Part shown: positions 11,818 through 22,647 of the stretch, one piece after another | Position numbering within the stretch: the stretch's first letter is position 1 | Layout of the letters: the number at the start of each line of letters is the position of its first letter | The notes under the pieces: generated by a model | What the model saw: only the letters and a program-made list of their open reading frames with translations | What the model was told of the DNA's origin: nothing | Databases searched by the model: none | Program-made: the position numbers and the translations under genes | Assembly: GCA_026874595.1 (NCBI GenBank) | Contig: CM049318.1 | Coordinates: forward strand, 26,996,956-27,060,955 | Length of the DNA stretch: 64,000 nt | Origin: Sipunculus nudus | Lineage: Eukaryota > Annelida > Sipuncula > Golfingiida > Sipunculidae | Direction: 5' to 3'

Positions 11818-12076
11818 GACTAGCTGATAAACCCGGTATACCGGGATTTTTACCGCGGTTTGGGAGATATATTTACTGAGATATTGAATGTTGGCTCATT
11901 TTTTATTATTAAAGGTAACAGAAAATATAGACGTCTAGTGGGATACTCTCGGAATACGATATGTACATATAATTTTTTACTGTTATTTTGTGGCGCTGTG
12001 CTCGTGGCAAAAATCATATCCCGGTATGTTTACCTTAAAGACCTGGTCAGTGATGGTTTACATTGCGAACCGAAAT
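11818..12076 (+). repeat. Dispersed repeat P, copy 1
   Basis: ACTAGCTGATAAACCCGG at the start, then AATGTTGGCTCATTTTTTAT, AGTGGGATACT, GTGCTCGTGGCAA and CCGGTATGTTTACCTTAAAG with ACCTGGTCAGTGATG at the end, all in the same order and orientation as at 16476-16727. No terminal inverted repeats were found. The family is unknown to me. Confidence 0.55.
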
Positions 12077-12837
12077 GAGACGCGGAGGCATACAGTGTTT
12101 CGTTGAAATTTGACTGGTTTCTATCGTTGGACGTGTAAGGAATGGGTTGATGTGAGGAACACATTAACGATTAATTAAATGTACGTTGCAAGGAAACTGT
12201 TCCTGAAGAAGGAAACGGAAATGTGCATACATCGTAAGTAGCAGAAGCGGACCCAGCGGGACTCCATGCAGTGGGTCCGTATCCAATTTTCAGACCCCGA
12301 CACCACCCCAGCCCTGTTCCTGAAATTGGGACCTTGAATTAGGTTTTGTCATTAATCCTCCTGAGTTGAACTCTTCATTTCATAAAGCGAGACTTGTGTT
12401 TTTCTCTTTTACTGACCACGCATGTGGGTCATTCCCTCATTGAAAGCAAGCGTTATTCATATGAACGTTATAGTCGTTAGTGTTAGAGATCAAGTGACCA
12501 CGATGCACGCATTCCGGTGACTGCCGAAGGCAGTTCGGCTGTGCTCGGTAAAAAAATACGGAAAAATCACTCAAAATTATATGTATATTAAAAATTATTT
12601 ATTTTCATATCGCCTATGTCACTGCAGGGATAATAACCTTTAAAATGATGTATGGCACAATATTGTACACAACGCGGTTTTAGAGAACATTGCGAACAAA
12701 CGTGAACTGAATTCCTTTTATAAGTATTAGATGGCGAATAAAAGTAAGTTGTAGAGATATTAAAATAAGAGATCATCTAAAAGAAAATAATTCATAAAAG
12801 ACAAATACAAAACATATAAAAAGTATGCATGAAATCT
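12077..12837. other. No gene recognised; probable 3' flank or 3' UTR of the adjacent minus-strand LINE remnant
   Basis: The part next to 12838 continues T-rich on the minus strand, as LINE 3' ends do. I cannot place an end. The rest has no recognisable feature. Confidence 0.35.
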
Positions 12838-13275
12838 AAAAAAAAATAGCTTCATTATCAAACTGCAATTTCTTAATAATTCGTTCAAAAAGCTCAAAGG
12901 ATGAGCTTTCCTTATATCAGAAGGCAGACTATTCAATATTTTTGGAACAGCAAAAGAAAATGAATGTTTGCCATATTTGATAGTTTTAACACGAGGTAAA
13001 TATAATTTCCTGCCTTTTAATATCTACCACAATTTACAGTAATATATTTATCCATATAGGCAGCATTTAGTCCATGAAATGTCTTATAAACCTCTGCCGC
13101 CATTCCTTGTACCCGTTGTATCTCAAGACTACACATATTTGCATTACCTAATAAGGTTGAGTAATCTGAAGATTCATCATTCAGAGCACATCTCAAAGCC
13201 CTTCTCAAAACAGATTATAGGTTTTAGCTACATCTTACCGGACAGAAATGCCACACAAGTGAGATATGATTAAAA
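12838..13275 (-). pseudogene. LINE reverse-transcriptase C-terminal remnant (Jockey/CR1-type)
   Basis: Reading the minus strand from about 13273, the frame gives SLVWHFC, then two stops, then LRRALRCALNDESSDYSTLL and EVYKTFHGLN. After one frameshift near 13025 it gives LPRVKTIKYGKHSFSFAVPK and ILNSLPSDIRKA. These are the conserved blocks downstream of the catalytic RT core in Jockey/CR1-group LINE ORF2 proteins (VWHFC..RRALR; LPRVKT..YGKHSF..LWNSLP). The core itself and the endonuclease are absent, so only the 3' end survived, as in a 5'-truncated insertion. With two stops and a frameshift it is dead. It is distinct in sequence from the LINEs at 44.6 and 57.3 kb. Confidence 0.75.
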
Positions 13276-13649
13276 TTTGAATTTACCGAAGAGCGAACAA
13301 CTGCTAATTAAGACTCTGTATCAAGAAATTTGCTAATTCTAAGGAATTTCACGTGCAGACGTGGCATGGACTGTCAGATGTTCAAAAGGAAAAACAAGAC
13401 ATGGATTCGATCAGGTTCTCACAGCTTGTTGTCAATGGCGCTACAAAATGTTTTTTCAGCCTTTGTCTGGGCGCCATGGGCTCTTTATATCAGTTTCTTC
13501 ATGAATTCAGTAATAACGTGTTAGTTTGCTTATATTTTGGGCTTTACCTATCTACTAGCTGATGACGTTTTTATTAAAGATATAAACCTCACCCGCTATA
13601 GGACCTCAACGTGCAGTTGTTGAAGTGAAAAATTGTCTCCCTGTGATTG
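13276..13649. other. No gene recognised; one unassigned plus-strand frame
   Basis: A plus-strand frame at 13353-13562 (…SDVQKEKQDMDSIRFSQLV…) has a fairly coding-like composition but no family that I recognise, and a second frame overlaps it. It is left unassigned. Confidence 0.2.
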
Positions 13650-15002
13650 TTAAAGATGCCCATTCATCAACCTTTGGAAAAGAGAATTTATGTGATTTCT
13701 CGCTCCCTCTGTGTATAATGTATTAATGATCAAAGGGTAACTTTGGTTGTGAAAAGTTCTTATAAGGCCTTCGTGAAGGATGTATTGACTTGTTTATCAA
13801 CTGTAAACACGGCAATGTTGACAAACGGGGAAAACAGTAAGTAGCATATACGCGGAGGTAGAAAAGTCACTTGTTGCAAAACGCCATTTGCAAAGCTCTC
13901 GCTTATTATCCCCTCGCAACACAGTTGCGAAGGGGATATAGTAACGCCTCCGTACATGCGTCCGTCTGTCTTTCCGTCCTTCCGTCTGCCGTCTGTCCGT
14001 CCGGAATAGGCTTGTGGATCGATTTCAAGCCAAACCATTTGACCAAAACCTTTCAACTTGCACATATGGCTTACTCACCCATTGATAAAGACCCCTATCG
14101 ATTTTGAGGTCATGGGGTCAAAGATCACGTCCACAGGGCCAACTTCTTGAAAAAGCTTCTGGGCCCATTTAAAGCCAAACGGTTTGACCAAAACCTTTTA
14201 TTTTGCACATATTGCTCACCAACCCATGGATGAAGCACTCTATTGATTTTGAGGTCACAGGGTCAAAGGTGAAGGCCACAAGGCCCACTTCTTGAAAAAA
14301 GATTGTGGACCCATTTTAATCCGAACCGTTTGATCAAAACCTTTCACTTTGCAAATATGGCTCATCCATCTATGGATGAAAACCCTATCGGTTTTGAGGT
14401 CACAGGGTCAATGGTCACGTCCGCAAGGGCCACTTCTTAAGAAAAGTTTGAGGACCCATTTTAAGCTAAACCGTTTGACCAAAACCTTTCATCTTGCATA
14501 GATGGCTCACAAACCCATGGATATAGAACCCTATCGATTTTGAGGTCACGGGGAAAAGGTCACAGCCACAAGACCCACTTCTTGAAAGAGCTTGTGGACC
14601 CATTTAAAGCCAAACCGTTTTTAACCAACACCTGTCAGTGTCATCTTGCTCATATGGCTTACCAACCTATGGATGAAGAACCCTATTTAGTTTGAGGTCA
14701 CAGGAGAGAAGGTCAAGGCCAGAGAGCTGCCTTCCCTATTTTCACACTGTGTAATACACCAGTTCTATTTATACCCCGTGCGAGGTCTTGCTCCGCTTTG
14801 CGGTGCCCTTGTTAGACTGGCTAGCAAATGACCTTATTCAGTTTTTTTTTTATGACCCCCACATATTATAAATACGTTGATATAAACAAAACAATCAGCC
14901 TGTGTGTGGTTATATCCGCGTTGCCTGGTCTATTATTTATAAAAAACTCCAAGGTATTACCTTTAGAATATAAAGCTCAGATAGGTGTTTGGACACATTT
15001 AA
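13650..15002 (+). mobile_element. MITE family R, copy 1 (split by a tandem-repeat element)
   Basis: The left end TTAAAGATGCCCATTCATCA and right end AGATAGGTGTTTGGACACAT are imperfect inverted repeats; other copies show the cleaner pair TTAAAGGTGCTCATTCATC and GGTGATTGGGCCCCTTTAA. Internal blocks TTGTTTATCAACTGTAAACA, GGCAATGTTGACAAAC, GGAGGTAGAAAAGTCACTTG, GCCATTTGCAAAGCTC and CCCACATATTATAAA recur at 50618-50808, 52900-53150 and, inverted, 55486-56739. The 13908-14785 segment is absent from the other copies, so it inserted later. Confidence 0.65.
13908..14785 (+). mobile_element. Tandem-repeat element with 5' hairpin, family B, nested in MITE R
   Basis: The left end forms the hairpin CCCCTCGCAAC/GTTGCGAAGGGG (13911-13936). 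Next is a CCGTCTGTC-type tract (13960-14005). Then come four to five units of about 150 bp, each with AAGCCAAACCGTTTGACCAA, AACCTTTCA, TTGCACATATGGCT, AACCCATGGATGAA, CCCTATCGATTTTGAGGTCA, CAGGGTCAAAGGTCA and GGCCCACTTCTTGAAA. The right end CCCCGTGCGAGG is roughly complementary to the left. Copies of MITE R without the insert mark the boundaries. Confidence 0.6.
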
Positions 15003-16475
15003 CAATAGAACTACTATAAACAGTACGAGTATATCGAGAGGTATGATTCGTTCTCGCAAAACACGAATCTCGACCACGCTGTCTTATCACTCCAAATCAA
15101 TGATGCGAGTGCTGTCTTTTCCCTGTTCAAATTATGTGACACATAGGGCCTACATTCCAAAATATAAATACAATGAAACCCCTCTTGGGCAGATAGTCAC
15201 GGGACCTGACGATTTGTCCGTTATAACGGGGTGTCCGCTCCAGGGAGGATCAGAGGCCCAAGTATGGCACTTTATCAATCATGTAAGCCGGCATTTTTCA
15301 TCTAAAATTTGATCATACATATATGTTTTATATGAATAAAATTTATTTCTACCGGTTGTTGTGTTTTATTTTTATTTTGGAATGAGGCTTTTAATATTTA
15401 CTGGTACATTATCGTCATTACTTGACAGACCTTGACAGGACTTCCTCGTTTCGACGTATACATTTCTGCACTATAGGACCGTAAAATTCTTTAATTACTC
15501 ACTCTTTCCGTGACATTCAAAGAAAAGTTTATGGAATAAATAAATTTCTGATATCTCGTTCAAGTTTTGCTTAACATCTTTTGGGAGCGTTAGCAAATAT
15601 GACAAATAAATGCATGATATCATATACTCCTTTTGTTTGGTAGGTGGGACTTATAACCGTGATGCAAATATTACAGGATTTGGGACTGGTTGATATCGCT
15701 GATCCCCCGACCTAGGTGAGAGGTCATGACCCGTGAACTTTATTGTCCGGGTGTGTAAGAGATACGTCATTATCCTCGCTCTTGGGCCTATGATAGAATA
15801 ATGTGGACCAGATTCAGAATGAATATGTAGCTTCAATAACAGTTCGCCAAAATAGAAACTCCGTAAATTCCGTCATTTTATGGGCATCACTATTGATAAA
15901 TGGATAGATAAAAAAACGTTCCAGCTGAAAAATAAGGTATACTGAGTAAAACTAAATCAGAAGAACTTTTAAGTGACATAAGGCGTACCGGAAGCAGACC
16001 ATATTTGCAATTTTTTACTGGTAAAAATTGGTCACACCGTTGGTTTATCTGTCTGTTCGTTTGCATGTTAGCAACATACTCTAAAATGGGTGCGTTCTGA
16101 GACACATGCATTCTACCGAATTTGGGATAAAATAAGAAAAGGAAATTAAGGAAATTAAATATAATGTGTACACCCAAATTTATTTCCTTTTGTTCTGACG
16201 ATTGAACAGCAGCAGAATTAGAAAAATTAACTGATAATGATGTGGAAAAATAATATTTTATTCTTATGGTGCAAGTGCTGAAATCAAACTGGAAATACAA
16301 AAATACGGGAACCAACTTCAGCACGAATTGATGAATTCGGCAAGTATAAAACCTGCAAAGCAACAGGAATTGCAAGAAGTAGTAGTTGTTGGGAACCCTT
16401 CAACATTGGTGGACAACCGCTTGTTTGCTGGGTATTGGATTAGTCGTGTGGGGTAAAAAATGTAGTAATATAATT
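15003..16475. other. No gene recognised
   Basis: AT-rich. The 161-codon minus-strand frame at 15890-16375 is Phe/Ser/Tyr-rich low-complexity translation with no domain that I can recognise. The 107-codon plus frame at 14989-15312 is equally unsupported. Confidence 0.4.
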
Positions 16476-16727
16476 ACTAGCTGATAAACCCGTAAACGAT
16501 TATTTATCTTTTTTCTGGGGGTGAGGGTTTAAATGAGATGAAGAATGTTGGCTCATTTTTTTTTATTCTTTAAGGTAAAACAAAATATAGGTTTTCAGTG
16601 GGATACTGTTCTAATAAGTTTCAAATATTTTACATTTATTTTGTTGCCCTTTGCTCGTGGCAAGAAGTTCATACACCGGTATGTTTACCTTGAAGACCTG
16701 GTCAGTGATGATGTTTACATTTGCGTG
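16476..16727 (+). repeat. Dispersed repeat P, copy 2
   Basis: ACTAGCTGATAAACCCG, AATGTTGGCTCATTTTTTTT, AGTGGGATACTGTTC, TTGCTCGTGGCAAGAAG and CCGGTATGTTTACCTTGAAG with ACCTGGTCAGTGATGATG match 11818-12076 throughout, with small indels. Confidence 0.55.
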
Positions 16728-17927
16728 CAGGAATTGGAAATAGGGGCATTCAGAATTAAGATGATCTTTGATCGGTTACATATTTTATTATTATTGTTAC
16801 ACGTATAGAGAATCGACTGATGTAAGGAAAATGAAATACGAATAAAATGTATGCATTAAAGCAAAGGAGCAATTTTTCATTGCAATTTGTGCCCTGTTAA
16901 CAGATAAAGGCCAGGTGGCGCCACCAGTCTCTATGGATGTATAGATTTGCGCGATAATGCGGTGGCTCCTATAGCCCACAATGTTTTTCTATCTCGCTCC
17001 CATAAATATAGATAGACAATACAGTAAGAGCTTAAACCCTAAAGGCATGTTTCTCTTCACTGGATTAAGAATATGGTTGATTTATTTACAAGCATGACGT
17101 GCGGGCTTAATACGTATACGCTGAGACCTGAAATGGTGCAACAGCGACCCTTTTAACACTCATGGGCCATGTTTGTTCAGAGAATGTGTGACGGGGGGGG
17201 GGGAGTATAAGTACAGGAGTACGGATATAACATGTGTCTCACTTAACTTTAATAATATAAAATGCATTCCTGAATTATAATTGTGGAAAGATCTGAGGGG
17301 GAAATTGAGTATTTTATTCGTAAAAAGGTTTTATTCCCCGAGAGAGTGAGGGGACAGAAATACTTGGTGACCCACCGCCTACTCTTAAAAGGTTAGTTGG
17401 GCATGTCCCCCTGCCCGCCATACCCGTTTTAGCCTATAATGAAGTGTAATCGCTGACACCTCTTGTTGTAAGCTTTTTCTTGAGACATAACACAAAGTGA
17501 CATGTTGTTTTCGCTGTGCGGTATACCCGAGATTATATAACCATAATCCTTAACCTAAACCCTAAAAAATAAAATTTTCCGGGAAGATAAAATACAAACA
17601 AGTGTAACGGTTGTTTAATATGTTTAGTACACAAGGGTTTTTATAACCCTTCCCCTTACCTTAAAATCAGTGACCCTCAACAAACTCAATAACATTTTCT
17701 CCGAAAACATAAAAATGGGCAAGTTTATGTATACATATGAATAAATCTTGAAACAGCGCAATGAAAGCCGTTGTAAAATTTACCTCAAAGAATTTGGCGC
17801 AAAGGAACATACAGTAAAATACATATGAGCAACTTAAATTGCATTAACACTCCGACAAACAAACAGACAACCGACATTTTTTGTCCACATTAGGGCTTTA
17901 GCTAGCATAGCATACGAAAGCATGCGC
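16728..17927. other. No gene recognised; G tract near 17192
   Basis: AT-rich with a poly-G run at about 17191-17201. No supported coding or RNA. Confidence 0.4.
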
Positions 17928-18056
17928 AGGCGATAATGATCGCGTTGGAACGAAACACTATCCGCTGGCATGAGATAATTGTCGCGTGGGAAGGAGATAA
18001 TTATCGGGTGGGAACGAGAAAATTAGAAATTATCGCGTGGGAAGGATATAAGAATT
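17928..18056 (+). repeat. Minisatellite of about 25 bp units
   Basis: Four to five degenerate copies of GAGATAATTATCGCGTGGGA (for example near 17967, 17990, 18018 and 18040). The open frame over it is repeat translation. Confidence 0.65.
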
Positions 18057-18949
18057 ACATTCTGTTTATCCTTTTTTTCGAGTCACCGTACACGATTGTG
18101 ATTCATTTATGTTATAATGTTCGTATAGTAGACATGCCTGGAGCAAAAAGGGCGCGATGTCTGAAATGGATTGTTACAATTACAAGAGACACTATTAGGT
18201 TTGAATGAGAAAATGAATAATATTTCAAACAAATTCTAAAGACTGATATTGTCGAATAGTACAATGATAAAAATATTGTTCAGTGTTTCAAGAATAAATA
18301 CAGTAATTTGTGTAAAAGTGTCGAAACAGGTTATGGTTTATCTTACAACATCTGATCTACGTAACCCTGCTTGGAGCCCTAATTTGGCGGAAGCCCTGTC
18401 TCTCAGCACTGCTCAGGTGAAAGGGTGAAAAAACAACGCTGCCGGGCTTATCCCAACATGATTTAAAGGGATATTTGATAACAATATGAATCTTGTATAT
18501 ATTTAGGGAGAAATCTACCGTGCCTATGACTACCACATTTAAGGTCAAATACATTACGCTCACTTATAATGTATGTGCTTGTCAAAGAGATAAAGAGGTG
18601 CGAGTACTAATCCTACACAACCTGTACTTGAACTAGGGCCCAAGGACCAAAAGTTCTCCTGTGAAATGATGACGCCAGTATACTTACGGGTTATCGGATG
18701 AATGCATGCACTGTAACGGCTTAGCGACAACAGCTCTCAATAAACCCATTAAGCTTAATGGGACGGGTTGTTATTATTCACGGTTGAGTGAGCACCACTC
18801 AGCAAGTTATCATCGGAACCACTTTGGTTATTGGAAAAAATATATTTTCCGAAAGGAGTTTTTTATACTATTTGGTAAAAAAGAGGTAAATGGTTTTTGT
18901 TTTTTTTTTTTTTAAACGAGATACGGTAATTCGAGTTCTCCTGTATATG
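18057..18949. other. No gene recognised
   Basis: Nothing that I can assign; a poly-T run is at 18900-18914. Confidence 0.4.
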
Positions 18950-19075
18950 GACACTATAGATAAAATTTAGGAAAGTTATCGCAGAGAAACGAAAAACCTT
19001 ACGGACAGACAGACAGACAGACAAACCCAAATCAATGTTCCCCACTTCCGCTGAGCGGGGTACAAAAACTAAAAA
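18950..19075 (+). mobile_element. 3' fragment of tandem-repeat family C
   Basis: GATAAAATTTAGGAAAGTTA, CGCAGAGAAACGAAAAACC, a GGACAGACAGACAGACAGAC tract, AAATCAATGTTCCCC and a degenerate hairpin CCCCACTTCCGCTGAGCGGGG then TACAAAAA. It matches the last unit and the tail of 1450-2222. Confidence 0.6.
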
Positions 19076-19335
19076 ACGTAGCCGTTTGTACACTAATATG
19101 TAGACAACATAGGTGCAAAAACTAAGTGTAAATTATCGAGCTACTCAAATATATGTCATTTTATAATCCTTTAATATAGATGCATGGCCGTCCTGGTCCG
19201 GACCCATAGTAACTGCTATAAGAAAATAAATTTCTTTCTGGATAGGGATTTTTATAAGGAGTCCATGCATATACTAAATAAAATATAAATCCTAAATATT
19301 AATCCACAGCTGCACGAGTGCAAACACAGACACAA

Positions 19336-19375
<40 letters not shown>

Positions 19376-19867
19376 TATTCCAATTCAATAAGACTTGTAT
19401 GATATGCAATACTTTACTTACCGGTATTTCAATATTTTAATAAAATAATTCGATTATTAATTTGTATTTTAAAGGAAACTGGTAATGTGAATTGTAGGGT
19501 TTAGCGGATTACATTTGGATATAATACTGTACGTATACACACTGCAATTTATATAGGATTTTCCCACTATGTATACAGTATCCAGATTTTTTTTCAGGAA
19601 TTAACACACTCCATGACGTTGTACAATACAAGCATGATATATATTTATGTATGAATAATTACCTTGTGTTGTAACCAGAGCGAATCGAGCTGCTGTCTTC
19701 TGAGCTCTGCAAATCATGGATAAAATCTATTAAAATTTGGTAAATTTAAGGAAAAATGCGTGATATGTTTTTACAACAAATCTGAATCATTTGTTTTAAT
19801 AGACATGTCACATTACAGGGGCCTTTTGAATTTGATTAAAGATAAATAAACTCATTCTGTATAAAAA
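19076..19867. repeat. (CA)n-(TA)n microsatellite and a duplicated segment; no gene
   Basis: (CA)n runs into (TA)n at about 19335-19376. GAATTAACACACTCCATGAC through GCTCTGCAAATCATGGAT (19600-19725) is a diverged copy of 22430-22530 (GGATTAACACACCATGCTAT ... CTACAAAACATGGAT). No coding is seen. Confidence 0.5.
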
Positions 19868-19869
19868 AA

Positions 19870-21175
19870 AAATGAAAAACACCATCTAAATTCGATTTAG
19901 GATACAATGTTTATAAAAACACTGAAAAACACCAACCAAAATCGATTCAGGATACAACGTTTATAAAACAAGTGGTCCATTGGCCATGACGCTCACCTAA
20001 TTTTGACTGGGTGCTCATTTTTTTATTAATGTTATATATTGTCTGTGAGAATAGCCTATGGCTAAAGTTACTGTGTTGAAAAATGGACAGAAAATAAATA
20101 TTTCAGGATTCATAGGAGACCTGGCCAGGACCCCCTGGATTTCACAAGGGAGGGTTCCAAGGAAAATGGATACAATTTGTGCCTTGTCTGTCTGGGTGCT
20201 CAAAACCATTTTTTAACCCACAGGTCTTACAATATAGGTCACCATGACCTAATTTCAGGTTTCCAAGGACACTTGACTAGGACCTCCCTGAATTTTATTT
20301 TAAAAGATCCTAGGTCTATTGGATACAATGTGTGCCCTGTCTAACTGTCTGGGTGCTTATATGACTTCTTTTCTTAAAGGTCGTAAAATAACGGTCATGG
20401 TGGCCTAATTTCAGTTTTCAACAGACATTTGCCAAGGACGTCTCAGAATGTTACATTAGAAGATTCTAGGCTTAAAAAAATACGATGTGTGCCCTGTCTG
20501 ACTTTCTGGGTGCTCAGAATCTTGTAGTCGGCCTGTAGGTCACGAAAAGTAGGTCACCATGACATAATTTCAGGTTTCCAAGGAGATTTGCCTATGACCT
20601 GCCAGGATGTTGCATTAGAAGATTCTAGGCCTACCAGATATGATTTGTGTCCATCTGACATTCAGGAGGCTCAAAATCAGGTTTTTGTCGTGTAGGTCGC
20701 AGAATATAGGCCACCGTTACCTAATTTCAGGTTTCCAAGGACATTTGCCAAGGACCTCCCTTAATATCATGTTTGAGGATCCTAGACCTAATGGATACTA
20801 TTTGTGCCCCATCTGTAGGTGCTCACAATCATGTTTTCGGCCCATAGGTCACCATGACCTAATTTCGGGTTTCCAAGGAGATTGGACCAGGACCTCCCTG
20901 GGTGTACAGTTAGAAGTTTCTAGGTCTAACGTTTACGATTTGTGCCCTGTTATCGGACTGTCGGCCGGACAGCCGGACGGACGACGGACAAAGGGTGATC
21001 GCTATAGCTCAGATGACTACAGTCAGCTGAGCTAAAAACCCAACCAAAATCGATTCAGGATACAACGTTTATAAAAACAATGAAAACACCAACCAAATTC
21101 GATTCAGGATAAATCTTTTATAAAAACAATGAAAAACACCAACCAAAATCGATTCAGGATACAACGTTTAAGGTG
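19870..21175 (+). repeat. Minisatellite (~50 bp unit) split by a hairpin-ended element
   Basis: Units of about 50 bp, AAAAACACCAACCAAAATCG / ATTCAGGATACAACG / TTTATAAAAACAATG, occur twice at 19870-19967 and three times at 21036-21175. The intervening 19968-21035 is a transposon, so the array is one minisatellite interrupted by it. Confidence 0.75.
19968..21035 (+). mobile_element. Hairpin-ended tandem-repeat element, family A copy a
   Basis: The 5' end ACAAGTGGTCCATTGGCCAT with GACGCTCACCT matches the 5' end of the copy at 40081. About five units of 125-150 bp follow, each with AGGTCACCATGACCTAATTT, CAGGTTTCCAAGGAgATTTG, ACCTCCCTG, TTCTAGGTCTA, ATACGATTTGTGCCCTGT and CTGGGTGCTCA. Then comes a GCCGGACAGCCGGACGGAC tract. 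The 3' end is a hairpin TAGCTCAG.TGACT/AGTCA.CTGAGCTA (21005-21034) followed by AAAAAC. Helentron-associated elements have this build; the assignment is inference. Confidence 0.65.
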
Positions 21176-21204
21176 GTTGTACTCTCCGGACTTACTGAAT
21201 GTTA

Positions 21205-21875
21205 TGGGGCTGTCCCACTAAGGCGACTCTACAGGCGACTACAGGCTGTCGCCTCATGGTCGCCGGGTGGTCACCTGTATGGTCGCCTGTAGTCGCCTGA
21301 AGTCGCCCCAAGACGCGTGACCATGAAAGTTGTCGCCTCTTGATTTTCAACATGTTCAAAATTCTCAGGCGACATATTTTTTGTCGCCGTTGAGCGTAGC
21401 CTGTCTTCTACTGGCGTAGGTGCTGTCGTACGTTGTCGCCAGCTGACGCGGGTTGTCGTAGGCCCTGTCGTAGGCTTTCGCCAGGTGACGTGGGTTGTGG
21501 TGTGTGTTGTCGTGGGCTGTTGTTACTTGAAACATGGCCCATCCTTGTGTCCGGCTCCTCACATAGCACATGCTAGAGAATCTTCGAAGCTTGTCGCAGG
21601 TGGACGAAGCAAGAATTCTGGTCTCGAAGGTTGTTGCCAATGTGGTCGTAGGTTGTCGTAGATGTGGTCGTAGGTTGTCGTAGGTGACTGTCCTTTGTCG
21701 CGACGACTGTGTCGCCGGTTGTCGCCAGCTTGTCGTCAGAGAGTCACCAACCATTTTTAGGTTGTCGTAGACTATAGTCATAGCGGTGGTCCTGTCGCCT
21801 GGTTTTCGGCGACCATAAGGCGACAGCGTGGTCGCCTGTAGTCGCCTATAGTGTCGCCAAAGTGGGACAGCCCCA
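21205..21875. mobile_element. PIF/Harbinger-type MITE (H2) with TTA target duplication
   Basis: The 671 bp element has terminal inverted repeats TGGGGCTGTCCCACT..GGCGAC (two mismatches over 23 bp) and a TTA duplication at 21202-21204 and 21876-21878. The interior is an array of GTCGCC/GGCGAC words near the ends and GTCGTAGGTTGTCGC-type words toward the right half. The 212-codon minus-strand frame (Thr-Tyr-Asp-Asn-Leu repeats) is a translation of this array and not a protein gene. Confidence 0.85.
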
Positions 21876-21878
21876 TTA

Positions 21879-22513
21879 GGGTTTATTACTCGCATGTTGC
21901 TAAAATATTTAGCTCTAAGTAAGCACATTACAATTTGTACGATTTCCTGTCCAAATGGTTTGCACTTAAAAATCCTCTGAGTCTTTTTTCCCGCACATTG
22001 CAAGGTTATAATAAATGCAGAGTATATATAATTGTATTATGTGTGTACATAATTACCGAATCTAATTCAATATAATGGTATTGTTGGCGGCCTCCGACGG
22101 CCTGCAAAGCATGGGTATTTGGTCATAGTATATATACACGAACACTAATTTACATAAACCTATTGACATACATTTGCGTTAATATAAAGCGTTCCGTATA
22201 ACATCATAAGGGAACTTACGTTGACTTGGGAATCAACATTTATGGTGAAGTATTTATTCTCTGGCCTTATTCAATTTATATTTTAAATGCTCATAAGTGG
22301 CTATAAATATACAGTTCTAAGTCTTGACACTATAAATTTTCTATACAAAAGTGTGGCCGATATAAATGGCACTTCGAAATCAATTTTACAATGTTTTTAG
22401 CAAATTTGTTTTCACATAAAGGCTTTATGGATTAACACACCATGCTATTGTACAATACATGCTCTGTGTATATTTATATATGGATATCCGTGGCGGGCTG
22501 CACTCTCTTGTTC
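21879..22513. other. No gene recognised
   Basis: AT-rich. GCAAAGCATGGGTATTTGGT at about 22106 is an isolated relative of the 22 bp unit that is tandemly repeated from 22514. Confidence 0.45.
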
Positions 22514-22647
22514 TCTACAAAACATGGATATTTGGTCTACAAAACATGGATATTTGGTCCACAAAACATGGATATTTGGTCTACAAAACATGGATATATG
22601 GTCTACAAAACATGGATATTTGGTCTACAAAACATGGATATTTGGTC
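22514..22647 (+). repeat. 22 bp tandem repeat, six copies
   Basis: The unit CTACAAAACATGGATATTTG+GT is repeated six times with one or two substitutions. As 22 is not a multiple of three, open frames in all three phases read the same peptide cycle (KTWIFGLQNMDIWST). They are not genes. No spacers exist, so it is not a CRISPR array. Confidence 0.9.

Noticed and set aside
15890-16375. 161-codon minus-strand open frame
   Set aside because: Phe/Ser/Asn-rich AT composition, no domain, no splice or repeat support.
21365-22003. 212-codon minus-strand open frame
   Set aside because: Translation of the GTCGTAG/GTCGCC word array of a Harbinger MITE whose ends and TTA duplication are exact.
22514-22647. 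Possible CRISPR-like array
   Set aside because: Units are contiguous without spacers, and the context is a eukaryotic repeat region.
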